64,000 bases of DNA from assembly GCA_016490735.1 (NCBI GenBank), contig JAEMWC010000234.1, positions 256,001 to 320,000 on the forward strand. Direction: 5' to 3'. The notes under the pieces were generated by a model, which was not told the DNA's origin, searched no databases, and saw nothing but the letters and a program-made list of their open reading frames with translations. Made by a program: the position numbers and the translations under genes. Shown piece after piece: positions 1 through 11,513 of the stretch. Source of the DNA: Pachyseris speciosa (taxonomy: Eukaryota; Cnidaria; Anthozoa; Scleractinia; Pachyseridae). Position 1 is the first letter of the stretch. Each line of letters opens with the position of its first letter.

Positions 1-2819
1 AGAGGACCGCTTTTAGTGGGACTGCCTCTTAAGTAAGCTTTAAGGTCGTCAAAAGTGCCTAATGAAGCGATGTTCGGTTCTTCGGAACACACCGTTGTTG
101 GGCATGGTAACAAGGCAGGAAAACTAAGTGACGGTCGAGACATAGGCACTGAACTGTCCTAAAGTGGAGGGAAATACGCAGCAAGCGTACTTAAACACAA
201 CAGCAAACAATAGAGTTTGTTAAAAACGCACTAATTACGTAACCCAAATACCGATACAGAGAATCGCACCGAGCATAAATACATCTAGTGTAAACCTTGT
301 TTGAAATGAGCAAGTAGACTGGTGAATTTGTCAAGTTGATTGAATTTCATCTTGATAATACGTCCGTGACTCTATCAATTGAATTTGTGGGCTAAAATTT
401 CTCATAGTTGTATTTATTTCTGGAAGTTGGATTTGTTTTTTAACTCAGGCAATAAGTCAACAGCCCAAACTTACAGCAAATCGAAACAATTCGTAAATCG
501 GTTGCAGGAGATAGCCTTTAAGGCAAGTGGTCAGTGCGTTCTCTTGCAAGTCCAAATCACATCCAAGGCTCTTGATGTCTGATTTCAACAAAGTTCTCCA
601 TGTCTTGTTGTCTCCAGGAGTGAGAGTGTGGAGTCAAAATTAAAATTAGACGAGAGGTGCTTACCTTGAAGTGTAATTGCAGTTTTCAAAGATATACGGA
701 GCATTATGGGAAAATTATACATAAAGGGTGGGAAACAGTATCCCACAATGCTCTGCATATCTTAGAGAACTACATTTACACTTCACTTCAACCACTTGTC
801 TTATTTTTTCTCTTTCGATTCGCTCCGCATTATGCGATTTTAAAGAACCGCTGCCAGCAAAGACTAACTTACGAACAAGTACAATGAATATACCAATAGA
901 TGATGACGTTTATTAACATAGGCTCGAACTTATCTCTTATACATCCTTCTCAGGAACTCTTAGATAATGTTTGCGAAAAGTACGCTCGCTAGACCGATCT
1001 TCCATCTTAAGAATCTGAGAAACCTGAACACCTGTGATAAAGGTATGGGGAGAGCAGCCCCTCTAACACTGTGGCCCTTAAAGTGCACATGAACCGACAT
1101 TTCAAAGCCAGTTTTTTTTTCTCCAATATGAAAATATGTTTTAGAAATATTTAGAGGAAAATAGTTCACTACAAGTAGCAGGAGGTTATTTTAAAATGCG
1201 GCGAAAGTTGGGTCTTTCTCACTAAAATTCTATGCACGAACCTGGGGTCTGGTGAATATGCGTGATGTCACTCGTGTGTACTTTACTCGAGTGCGTCATT
1301 CTGTTGTTATGAGTTCTGTGAACGTGTCAGGGAACTATCAAGATTCACTATCGGGACTGAAAGCTTCGAAAAACTTTCCAGGTTTACGCTTTTTCGCTTT
1401 CTCCGCCATGTTTCACGCCTGAACATACACACGAGTTACGTCACAGAGATCTTTTGGCCGCTCGCAAAATCTCTCAAATTTCAGGCCACAGCGGGAATTT
1501 TGGAACCCCTACAAATAGCGAATTCTCTTTAGGAAAAGGAGGGAAGTGACTGAAAATGAAACATGGAGAATATAAGCTATGTAAAAACGTAAAAAAAAAT
1601 GGTAGTTAATTTTCGAATCATGTGCACTTTAAATACTGATGTGTCAATCCCTTCAGATTGTAATGATGATTTCACCATCTGGCAACAGTAGCTGTTGAAA
1701 TAGGATTGTATGGCTTAATAAATGACAGAGACAACATTGAAACAAACATGCTCTAATCTGATAATCTAAGCGCTGCAGTATGCGAAATGTACTCTTTTAA
1801 AGCAGCTACAAGACAAATCTAAACAGTATCTGAGGACAAAAACGACACCTCAAGGGACTTCCCTGGCTTGAAGGTCTTCATACGCTCAATTACAACAAAA
1901 CTAATTGAAATCGTAAATGATTTGAACCCAGGAGTAACATCATAACTAAGTATGGTCCTCCGGGTGAGTGTAGTCTTAAGAAGGACTGTTTGTGATGAGA
2001 TTGATTGACGTTTCGACAGCCTGAGCGGAAGTCATCCCCTGAGTCTAGTAATTTGTGTAACGTCAGTAGGTGGTATAAATACTTTGGTCGTTGATCTGAA
2101 TGGTCAACAGAGTCGTGATGTTATTGGTAGTCTGTCAGTTAAGCCGCGATATTATTGGCTGTGAAGACCTTAAACCGTGATTGGTGCCTTTCGATCCCTC
2201 TTTTGTTAGTCAAATGTCCGTAGGTGTATTGTTAGTAAAAATTAGTCGGTTTGTCTATGGTTTGTCCGTTGTTGATATCGTCAACTAGAGGCCATATTGG
2301 CCTTCACTCGACCTCGCACAAGGGGCAATCAGAACTTCACTGATTCACCCAGTACACGGTTGTAAAATTATAACAAAGTTAGAATAACAAGATCTGAATA
2401 CCTTTCCATGTTTTATTTTCACACTATGGCATCGTGTTCATCATGTACAGATATTAGCACTGCCTTCTTTAATACAACGCATTTTTCAAGTACAGTCAAT
2501 ATTGCTTGTGCTATGGATGTCTAGGAAACGACGACCCAAAAAAAAGACGGCATGGAAAACCCCGTACCGACCTCATAGAAAACGATGACCCATGAAAACA
2601 ATAAATAATTAGTGGCTTTTCGCTGCTTTTAATCCCAGGAGTTTATTCCTCAGATAGGTCTGCTAGCTATCAATAAGGACCATTACAGAAAGGATGATTC
2701 TTGGGCAAAAACTTTACTTGAATCTCGGTGAAATGTGAGGAGAAAAATAATCAGCAGGGTTAAACTGTTTGCAAATACGTCATTTGGAACAGAGACATTG
2801 TAAAAGAGAAAGTAAGGTT
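1..2819. other. No gene recognised
   Basis: Both strands contain only short open frames with no motif I recognise. The stretch is AT-rich intergenic or intronic sequence. The only repeat noticed is the short dispersed sequence at 1986-2078, which recurs at 29473-29570. Confidence 0.5.
1986..2078 (+). repeat. Short dispersed repeat, copy 1 of 2
   Basis: This stretch resembles 29473-29570. Both copies contain TTGACGTTTCGAC followed by CCTGAG, GGAAGTCATC and a TTTGTGTAAC block in the same order. It is probably a fragment of a mobile element; I cannot name the family. Confidence 0.6.
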
Positions 2820-5180
2820 TCCACAGCCAGTTCTAGCTTTTTCTTGATTTCGAGAAAGCCTTTGACACATTAGAATGGACCTTCATTTATAAGACTTTAA
2901 AGGAGTTTGGCTTTGGCCCACAACTATTAAAATGGATTAGAATTTTTTATCACGACATTAAACAATGGGTGGACAAGCAAGCTTTTTAAGCCTAGCAGAG
3001 GAGTCAGGCAGGGCTGCCCTCTATCACCCTACCTATTTATCCTCTCGGTGGAAATGATGGTTGAAGCTTTTCGTAAGAATAAGAAAATACGCGGAATAAC
3101 TGTAAACAGCAACGAAAGCAAGCTGAGCCAATATGCAGATGACACCACGCTAATTTTGGACGGTTCGATATAATCCTTTAAAGAATCGTTAAGGCTGTTA
3201 GACCTTTTTGGAAATTTATCTGGTCTACGACTTAACTGCAACAAAACAGGAGTTTTATGGATCGGATCGAAAGCAAATTGTGAGCAAAAATTATCCCCTG
3301 AAAAAAAGTTTCAAATGGCCAAAACAAAAAGTTAAGGCTCTTGGTGTTTGGTTTTCGTCAGACCCCAATATCACAGTTTCTCAAAATAACGAAGACAAAG
3401 TGGAAAAGTGAAAGCGATGCTAAGCTGTTGGAAATTCCGGAGACTCAGTGTGCTGGGAAAAATTGTGGTTATTAAAAGGCTTGTAATATCACAATTAGTG
3501 TACATACTTGCCCCACTTCAAACAGACAGAAACAATTAAAGATATAAATGCCATTTTATATAAATTTCTATGGGACGAAAAAGGAGATAGAATAAAGCGA
3601 ACTGTGATGATAAATGACCATTCAGAGGGAGGACTGAAAATGATTGATATAGAGTCTTTTAACAAATCTCTTAAAACATCATGGATCAAAAAATATCTTG
3701 ACACTGAAAACAGCAGCAGTTGGAAGAGTTTTTTTGACTAGAACTTCCACCTTACGGAGGCAAAGAGATATTCTTGGGAAAGCCTTGATAGAAAGGACAT
3801 GCGCTCTTTGATTAAGGTATCGGACCCTTTTTTTAAAGAAATTCTTGAAACCTTGTCGGAAGCCTTCTTCGAGGAAACTTTGACGTCCCAAAAACATTTT
3901 GTGTCTTCACCCTTGTGGCACAACTCACTTATAAGAATTGAAAACAACCCCCCCCCCCTTTTTTTTTTTGAGGATTGGTTTCTCAAGGGTATAACTAAAG
4001 TTAAACATATGATGGACGATAATTTTCAATTTCTATCGCTGACTGCTTTCCAAAACAAATATTCCCTGAAAGTTCCAGCTTTAAGTTTTTATGGAATAAT
4101 ATCGGCAATCAACTCTCTTCGTAGGCAAAGTGGAGGAAGTGAAACTAGTTATGAGAGCTTATTTTTAAAATTTGTAGAGAACTCAAAACTATCCAATTTG
4201 TCTATAAGAAATTAGTATCAACAAAAAGCGATCTACCAATCCAAAAAAAAAAAAAAACGGAACCAGGAAATTAATCTTACGCCAGGGCAAGAAATTAATT
4301 GGAAAGCAGCCTACGCTTTGGCTTCTAAATTTACCAAGAGTTCAAAACTTATTGTTTTCAATTTTTAAATTTTTACATCGACGACTATCGAGCAACGGCT
4401 TTCCTCAGAAAATGGACTTAGAGACAACGATATGTGCACCTTCTGTCAAAAAGAAAAAGAAAGCCTTCTCCATTTGTTTTGCGACTGTAATAATCTCGTT
4501 TCTTTTGGAATAATGTTTTTTCATGGATGCAGACCTGCCAATTTGTTAGTAAAGAGGACATTGTTCAGGCAGCTACCTGCATGGGACTAAGACCAGATAC
4601 TTCCCAATTCAGCCTGCAAATAAATTTCTTGTTTTTGACAAGTAAATATTTCATCTGGCTGTGCAGGTTTAATGAACGCAATATTTATCAACATATTTAT
4701 CAACTAGAGAGGAATGATACAATTACACGAAAGAAATGGAAAACTTTACTCCCCTTTTTGTAGAGAATAGGACAAATTAGACCTTGCTCTCCAGCAGTAT
4801 ATCTGTAGAGTATTGTTGGCGACTTCTTTAAACCAATAGCGTCTCTGTATTGTACGTATACTATGTATCATTACGGGAATTATTGTCGTTATTGTTTATC
4901 TTTGTCTGGATAGTACAAGTAACTAAGTGTGTGTGTGTGTGTGTGTGTGTGTGGTGGAGGGGGAAGGGGTGGTAGGGAAGGTGCATTTGTATGTATGTAA
5001 AAGACCGACGATGCTTAACAACCGAAAAACAGAAAAACTGTAATAAGAGCATAACTATGTAAAGCAGCGACACTTGTAAAATTTTTGCATTGTTTTGGTG
5101 TTGTAACGTAAGTTTGTATGTAATGTAATTGTCCGTAAGTGATGTGCAAGTGAAATGTATGCCTTTGTAACGCATTAAAA
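2820..5180 (+). mobile_element. Decayed L1/Tx1-like non-LTR retrotransposon, RT to 3' end
   Basis: Broken reading frames encode a reverse transcriptase of L1/Tx1 type. Near 2840 the translation reads LDFEKAFDTLEWTF (RT motif with the first catalytic Asp). Near 3000 it reads GCPLSPYLFILSVEMM, and near 3140 QYADDTTLIL, the catalytic YADD box. The region after the palm continues at 3208-3411, 3508-3741 and 3799-4215 (for example FLWDEKGDRIKR and GGLKMID). A Cys/His cluster, CTFCQKEKESLLHLFCDC, lies near 4435-4490, followed by a last frame ending at 4763. Stops and frameshifts divide it into at least five pieces, so it is dead. The 5' part with the endonuclease is missing. A GT microsatellite sits in the 3' portion. 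Confidence 0.88.
4927..4953 (+). repeat. (GT)n microsatellite
   Basis: About 13 consecutive GT units followed by a G-rich tract, inside the 3' region of the LINE relic. Confidence 0.95.
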
Positions 5181-5189
5181 AAAGTTCTA

Positions 5190-5710
5190 GCTATAGTTGG
5201 ATTTCACGTCACACAAGTAAAAAATAAAATCGCTTATGTCAAGAAATAGAGACCTGTCAAAATCAGGGGTGTGTGATATCCCGTACTTGAGTTATTCAGC
5301 AAAATGCACGACTCAAATTACATCGTTTAGTAGGTAGCTAGGGGCACGTTACAACATCTGGAGTTTAGTTTGGCCATATTAAAACCTTTCGTCTTGCTAT
5401 TGAACTTGCAAACAATCGTATAGACATTTCTTTTAACAGAGAGAGCGTTTTCATTCACGTGACTACCGGCCATATTGGTTTACTGAAACAAAAGAAAGTA
5501 TTTGTATAAAAATAGAGTTCAATTCCCAGAGGTTTAGTTCGGGACACCAACATGGCCGCCGTTTCTTTGTTTAAGGGCACCAACATGGCCGCCGTGACGT
5601 CATGTGAAAACACTCTATTAGTTGTTCAGACCTCGAAAACACAAGGTGAATGGACAGTGTACGTGAAGTCTCTCATCCAACATGGCGGCAGATGGCGGCA
5701 TTGTTTTAAG
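5190..5710 (+). mobile_element. Diverged copy of the CACGTCAC-ended MITE family
   Basis: The start, TTTCACGTCACACAAGT with the following AAAAAATAAAATCGCTTATG, aligns with the start of the MITE at 48815-49407. Further shared blocks are a GATATCCCG/CGAGTTATT-like stretch and CTCGAAAACACAA near 5632. The ends are eroded, so the limits are approximate. Short GC-rich ATGGCGGC blocks lie near 5552-5695. Confidence 0.5.
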
Positions 5711-7070
5711 AACCTCGTCTCCAGGGCCAGCCGCGAAGTATTGCTGTTACAACACAACACAACAAAATACAATACAATACTTTATTTACTCACGCTACAT
5801 CTAGAAGCGATAAAAACTCGTTAAAAAATGTACGTGAAAAAAAAATCAATATAAAAAAATGTAAAATTACTATACCAAAGCATCAGTTTATATGCAAATA
5901 GTTATGTACGAATAAAGTTAAAATCTATGACTATTGAACTTAAAAGACAAGCTTATTTAGAAGACGCTTAAACGTGAGAATATACTTGGCGCCTCTAACA
6001 TAAGGGGGTAAAGAATTCCAAAGCTTGACGGCCAGAAATGAAAATGATCTGTGGCGTCCTTCTAAGTTAAAATTGGTAGCATTAAAAGTGTGCCAGAACC
6101 TCTTAAAATGTAATTACAGATTTTAATCTTAAAGTACCCCGTAGATCAAATTTTCCATATTCCATATTTTTACATTTTCGAATAGAATATAGCTTTTTTA
6201 CTCACCTTGCCAAATTTCAATTTTTACGAAGATTGGAGGTACTTTGTTTTCGACCGTTTTGTTCGAGATTTCACGGCCGCCATTACTTGGCTTTGCTCCG
6301 AAGCTAACCGGGAGGCTTGGCTGCAAATTACAGGATATGACGTCATATACTTAACTCGAAAACTTCACATCTCTATTTTCACAAGGAAATAACGGATGGA
6401 ATTTGCTTTTTGCAAGTAGTTTCTCGACTTTATACACTTATTCCGCGGTGCTCATCTAAATAATTTCGACAAGTCGATGTTTGAGGCTAAAGCATTAAAA
6501 TCAATATTTCTTTGCATGGTAGCCCTCTAAGCGCAGCCGGACGGGATCAGTGCGTGGCTTCGATTTGTTCCTTCGCACCGAGCACATTTCACACCGCAAG
6601 GTATTTTTGTCGTTCGAGAAAATTGTTTTGAGATGATATTACACGTTGAAGAATTCCAGGAGTCCACATTCTTCGACTGAGGTAAGTACGAGCACAAGCA
6701 CATCTTGGAACATTTTATCTTGAAGATGTTGTAAAAGGAGCTCGAAAGCAAAAGTATTGGGTTTTTTTTGCTCCGCAGTTGGATGTAATTTGTTTTGTTC
6801 AGGCCATGAAAGAATTTCTGAACGCCAAAACTGCCTTTACCCATGACTAGTACGACGACGACACTATCAACAGGGCTGCAGTTGGTCTGGATGAGAGTCA
6901 GCAGTAAGCTTGAAACAGAGTAATAGTTTATACCTTTGAATACGATATCCATTTGATAGCTACAGTAACTACTCTCTTACTTTCAGGGTGATTTTAGCTC
7001 AAGTGCATTACCCCTGGCTGCTGAATTGTTCGAGTTACCTACAGAGCCTTTTTGTTTTTAATATATCTGG
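5711..7070. other. No gene recognised; AT-rich with short A-rich repeats
   Basis: An AACAC/AATAC pentamer-rich stretch lies at about 5750-5785. A 141-codon open frame on the minus strand (6527-6952) has no motif I recognise and no supporting splice context. It is low-confidence and not called as a gene. Confidence 0.4.
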
Positions 7071-7275
7071 GTTATTGGCCAAGCGTGAGGTCAAGGTGGC
7101 GGGATATTAGCCAAGTTGTTGTTGTTGTTGTTGTTTTTTTTTTTTTGGGGGGGGGGGGGGGTGTTTATTGACCGAGACGAAGACGAGGTCCATAAACACG
7201 CAAAAAAAAAAAAAAAAGAAAGAAAGAACGAGGCCAATATCCCGCCATCCTGACCGAACAAGCTTGCTCAATAAC
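7071..7275. mobile_element. Small fold-back (MITE-like) element
   Basis: The ends are imperfect inverted repeats of about 45 bp: GTTATTGGCCAAGC and GGCGGGATATTAGCC on the left against GGCCAATATCCCGCC and GCTTGCTCAATAAC on the right. The centre holds a TTG run, a T run, a G run of about 16 and an A run, which may be unstable or misassembled. No clear target duplication was seen. Confidence 0.65.
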
Positions 7276-7403
7276 GGATTTACAATATGACTCAAAGGAA
7301 AAATAAAAAAAAAAAACAGTAAAAGGCGGGACGTACGGGCTATTCCGAGCGGTCAAGATGGCTCCATGCACAAAGGTTAAATGCCTGGGGGTTACCTGGG
7401 ATG

Positions 7404-7428
7404 GGGGGGGGGGGGGATGGGGGTGGTG
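7404..7428 (+). repeat. G-rich run
   Basis: Long runs of G with few interruptions. It may form a G-quadruplex or be a sequencing-length artefact. Confidence 0.7.
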
Positions 7429-8079
7429 CTTTTGGAATTGACTGATACATTAATGTATTTTCTATTCTAAATTGTGTGTTCTGTCCATTGTTTTACATCA
7501 CAGACACCAAAGAAATGAAGCAGAACAGTTCTGTGATGATATGGAATGTGAGGCCAGCCAAGAGGCAATCCAGCAAGAGGCCAAAAAAAAAAAAACCATT
7601 ACGGATGGGGTGGGGAATAATGGAGGATGCTACACACTGTTTATGTAAGGATGTGTTGCTGGTACACAGAACGGTTTACGTTGGAGACAGATAGACAACA
7701 ATAAAAAAAGGTGTTACTTTTAGGTAACCTACCTAAGAGCATGAGCCCATCAAATTATCAACGAATATATGTCATATGCAAATACACTATAAAGGACTGC
7801 TGTCCCACAACCCTACCCCTAAACCTTGAACAACTCTATGGGAAGCTCTAACATAGCGTCCAACAAAAGAGTCCAGTCTTTAACCCTATCACTTCTCATC
7901 AATGAAAAGTTAAAATTTCCGTAGGTAGTTGGTCGATACTTTTAATTAAGAACAGCTCGTTGCATGGTCAAATATTCTGATTTATGTTTTAACTGAATTT
8001 CGCACACGCACTTTAGCAACCTTTATACTGTACGCGAAAAAACAAAAATGACTTATCCTTTGTCAGAGCCATGAAGAGG

Positions 8080-8775
8080 TACTCATTGGATCCCGCCAGC
8101 AGCTGCCAAAGGAGAATATTGATGGTATTCATGCACCTGCCGCTGAAATCAATTGAAACCCCTTACTTGTGTGAGAAACCTTGGGGCATCTTTTGACAGC
8201 TCTACGTTTAATGAATGTGCTCGTTGGCAAGGTGCGTGGCAAAGCGTTCCGCGGCTTGTACGACATACGGCAAATTCGTTAGTCTCTGTCTGAGGAATCA
8301 ACTAAAACTCTGATTCACGTATTCCTCACGTCTCTTGTAGACTATTGTAAATCAAATTTATCGCTTACAGCGATTCCTGAATGCTGCTGCGCGCATCACG
8401 TGTCATGTTCCGCGGTTTGCTTACATCACGCCGACTTTGATGTATCTACACTGGCTGCCTGTTCATTTCCACATGAAAATTCAAGATCGCGCTCACAAGA
8501 CCCGTCATGGCATGGCCCCTCCCTACCTGATCGAGTGGCTGCAAAGCCGCGAGTCGCTATAACTTGTCAATGAGCTTCTTCTCGCAGTCAAGAAAACGAG
8601 ATTCGAAAACCTTGGGTGATCGTGCTTTTGCAGATGCAGGGCCAAAGATTTTTAACGGTTTACCCTCAGCTGTCCGCAAGAGATACTCTACCCTTTAAGT
8701 GGAGGCTTAAGACTTATCTTTTTAAACGTGCTTTTAAAGGGACTGACAGCTGTCAGTATTTGATCGCAAAAGCGA
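8080..8775 (+). mobile_element. CR1-like LINE 3' end, decayed
   Basis: Pieces in several frames match the C-terminal region of CR1/L2-type reverse transcriptases. They read VRNLG near 8180, LIHVFLTSLVDYC near 8310, TPTLMYLHWLPVHFHMKIQD near 8430, and GPKIFNGLPSAVRK-like then LKTYLFKRAFKG near 8640-8740. The frame changes several times and no catalytic RT box survives. It is a 5'-truncated dead copy. Confidence 0.75.
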
Positions 8776-11139
8776 AACAATAAGCCACGTTAATTTGGGA
8801 ATCAAAGAAGTCAGTTTGATCTGAAAGTGAACCAGCTTCCTTAGCACTTTGTAAAATGTGCTAAGAGACTCAAAGGCTTGTAGATAAAGAACGAGCTGTG
8901 AAAAGTTCTGCAAATAAGACCAAATTCCAAAACGAATAGAAAGTACATAATCTCAATTTGTACGGATAATCTCAAAATATAATTAGGGAAAGAGGAATGA
9001 AACCCTTGATGCAGTAAAACAATAAGATACAATACGTTAGGGCTCAGATTGATTCCATGATTAAACATTTAAACGTTTAAACTCTCGTCAGTGGTAATAT
9101 AGCAGTACATTGATACACACTTGTATAGATATCCAGCGTTCTACTGATCATTCTTACTTAACAATCCAAAATCCTCCGTAGTTAAAAGGCCCCCATTACA
9201 GCGTTTTAAAACTTTGTTCCTCGGTCGTTGCCATTGTCATGGTTCTTCATTCAACCCCAGTGCAAGTCTAAATTTCATACCAGCGGTGAGCTCCCTCAGA
9301 CATGCACAGATACATTGCATTTATTTGCTCTAAACATAACAGCAGGACAGGGCTTGGGAAACTCGATTTGGACAACAAAATATGGAATAAATTTGACTAA
9401 AACGGGACACTCGCTTGCTGGGTGAGAGGCGTCACTATCTAGAGGTTCTCAGGGTCTAACCGCAAACTGCTTGATTGCGACAAGAACAGCGACTACTTGA
9501 CTTTGGTTCCAACAGCAGTTTATTATCCAATCTTGTGCTCACAAACGTAATTATATAGTAATGTATTCGCCTCAATGCACATATTAAGGTAATTATACCC
9601 TTTTGTACACGGTTATACAATATTGGCGCTAACAAAAGGGACCCAACAGACTAGAGCTATACAAACTTTTCTTTGAAGATAGCGAGATAAATCTCAATGA
9701 TGAGCTTTTCGAGCCGTTACATGACAGCTATTAATTTAAAAAGGACACCGTGATTTTGGAGCGGAACTGGTTAAGGAAAGATAAATCCTGCAGCGGATAA
9801 TTAACAAAAGTAGCACGTCTGCAATCTGAACTTCTTTACGCTTATTCAGGTGGTTTGGCAAATATGTTATTTACTGGAATAACTGCTGTCGGCTTTTCTA
9901 TGAGCATATTTTATTATTTTTTTGTGTTTTTTATAGTCCCTAAAAACTAGAAATTAATGAAACAATCCAAGCAACAAATGACTCCAATAGCTACTGAAAA
10001 GTTCGAAAAAAAAAAGCGAAAAAAAGGCATATAAATTGACATTTACTGAAAGCTAAATACTGCTCAATAAAGCGGAACGTTGAAAAGCTAATCATGGCGG
10101 CCTTTTAAAACCGCAACGCTAAAAGGTACAATAAAACCCTCTTTGATGAAATATCTGAAGCTCACCCCAATATGAAAAAGAGTAAAATATCGCAAACGGT
10201 TAAGTTTAGAATTGCTGAAATATTCTTCTGACAACGATCACCGACCGTTTTTCGATCAAACTACAACGGGGTTTTTGTTCGTGCCCTCTCTTTTCTGTTC
10301 TGTTTGAGAGTTTGCTTTTCTGTCTCTCTTTCTTTTTTTAAACTCTTCTCTCTTTCTGTCACGGAAATCGGTGGAACTACTACTATCAGATAAGCATACT
10401 TGTTTCAGCAGGTTTGGCCCGCATGTTTTGCTTTGATTTTCCGCAAGAAATCTTTGGTTGTTCTTCAGCACAGCTCTAGGACACAAGAATCGCTTTCGCT
10501 AATATATTTTGAATAATATAAAATGGCCTTTTCTTCCTGTCATAGCTGTTTGGTAGTAAAAGGCATCTCACGTCGCTATAAGAGTTGAAGTCACAATCCT
10601 ATCAAATCACTTTAAAAATGCCTTTTTGCATAATATCCTCGTGCATAAACAGATTGGTATTAATCAGTACTTCCATGTATCTATGTATCTATCAACCCAT
10701 ATCTTTACTTGTTGTAGCGTCGCCGCTTATGCTGTTAGATATAGTATAATTAATTTCTGTTAATCTTATATGTAATTTCGCAAGAACTAAGCAAAAACTA
10801 AGCGTGATTTACACAAAAAGCGTGGATTGATGAGCAAATCTTAGACCAGTTATCGTTCTGTGATTGTATAGTAAAATATTGAAAAAGACACTGTTGTCTT
10901 TTCTACAAAAAGTTTAACACATAATCTATCTAGCTGTGAAACACTATCGAAAACTCTTGATTAAGGTCAATAAGGATTCTATTCTATTCTCCGTGCAACA
11001 TAGGTTAAGCGTTTCCACATGCAATCTGTGTTTTTATATAATTCTATTACAATATGAAAGTTTCTATATTTCTACAACAAGAGAGTTCTATTTCTACGAT
11101 GATCCTCAATTTGATGAGGGGTCGATGCATCTAAACGCT
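8776..11139. other. No gene recognised; 3' flank of the receptor-like gene
   Basis: AT-rich sequence lies downstream of the minus-strand gene that stops at 11140. I found no AATAAA-type poly(A) signal in the first 600 bases beyond the stop by eye. The open frame at 10256-10486 on the minus strand is lysine/arginine-rich and low-complexity and is not called. Confidence 0.4.
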
Positions 11140-11513
11140 TTATAGACGGCTGTCGTCTGTTTCCCTTGGCAGCTCATGAATGCTGACCTGGGCGAAAGTT
11201 AGGATGCCTGTCTCCACTCTCTTTCTTTTGGTGTCTGTAATTGTGTCACCACTTTCTTCAGCTGTTTTATTGAGATCATTTTCTTCCAGGGCAAAGCTAA
11301 CTGCTCCGGCATCTTTGAGTGTACTGGACACCGACGGCATGTTGAGTTTGCCAGATTGCAGTTGTTGTTTGAGAATATTTTTCCCAGTCATTCCACGAAT
11401 TTCGCCCTGCAGATCGTTGAGAGGCAAAAGCAAGGCCAGGCAACAAGAGAATGACCATTGTGGATTTTTGCGCCATTCTTTTATGTAATGATAGATGTAT
11501 ACGGCGTACTGAA
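11140..11513 (-). CDS. Receptor-like gene, terminal exon (cytoplasmic tail)
   Basis: The acceptor is TTTAATTTGCAG before TTCAGTACGCC, which completes the codon split from the previous exon. It encodes about 124 residues beginning QYAVYIYHYIKEWRKNPQW and ending DDSRL then TAA. The tail is hydrophilic with charged stretches (EENDLNKTAEESGD, TKRKR) and no catalytic domain I recognise. Confidence 0.8.

Noticed and set aside
6527..6952. 141-codon minus-strand frame
   Set aside because: There are no motifs, splice support or repeat copies, and low-complexity valine runs are present. One open frame of this size is expected by chance in 64 kb.
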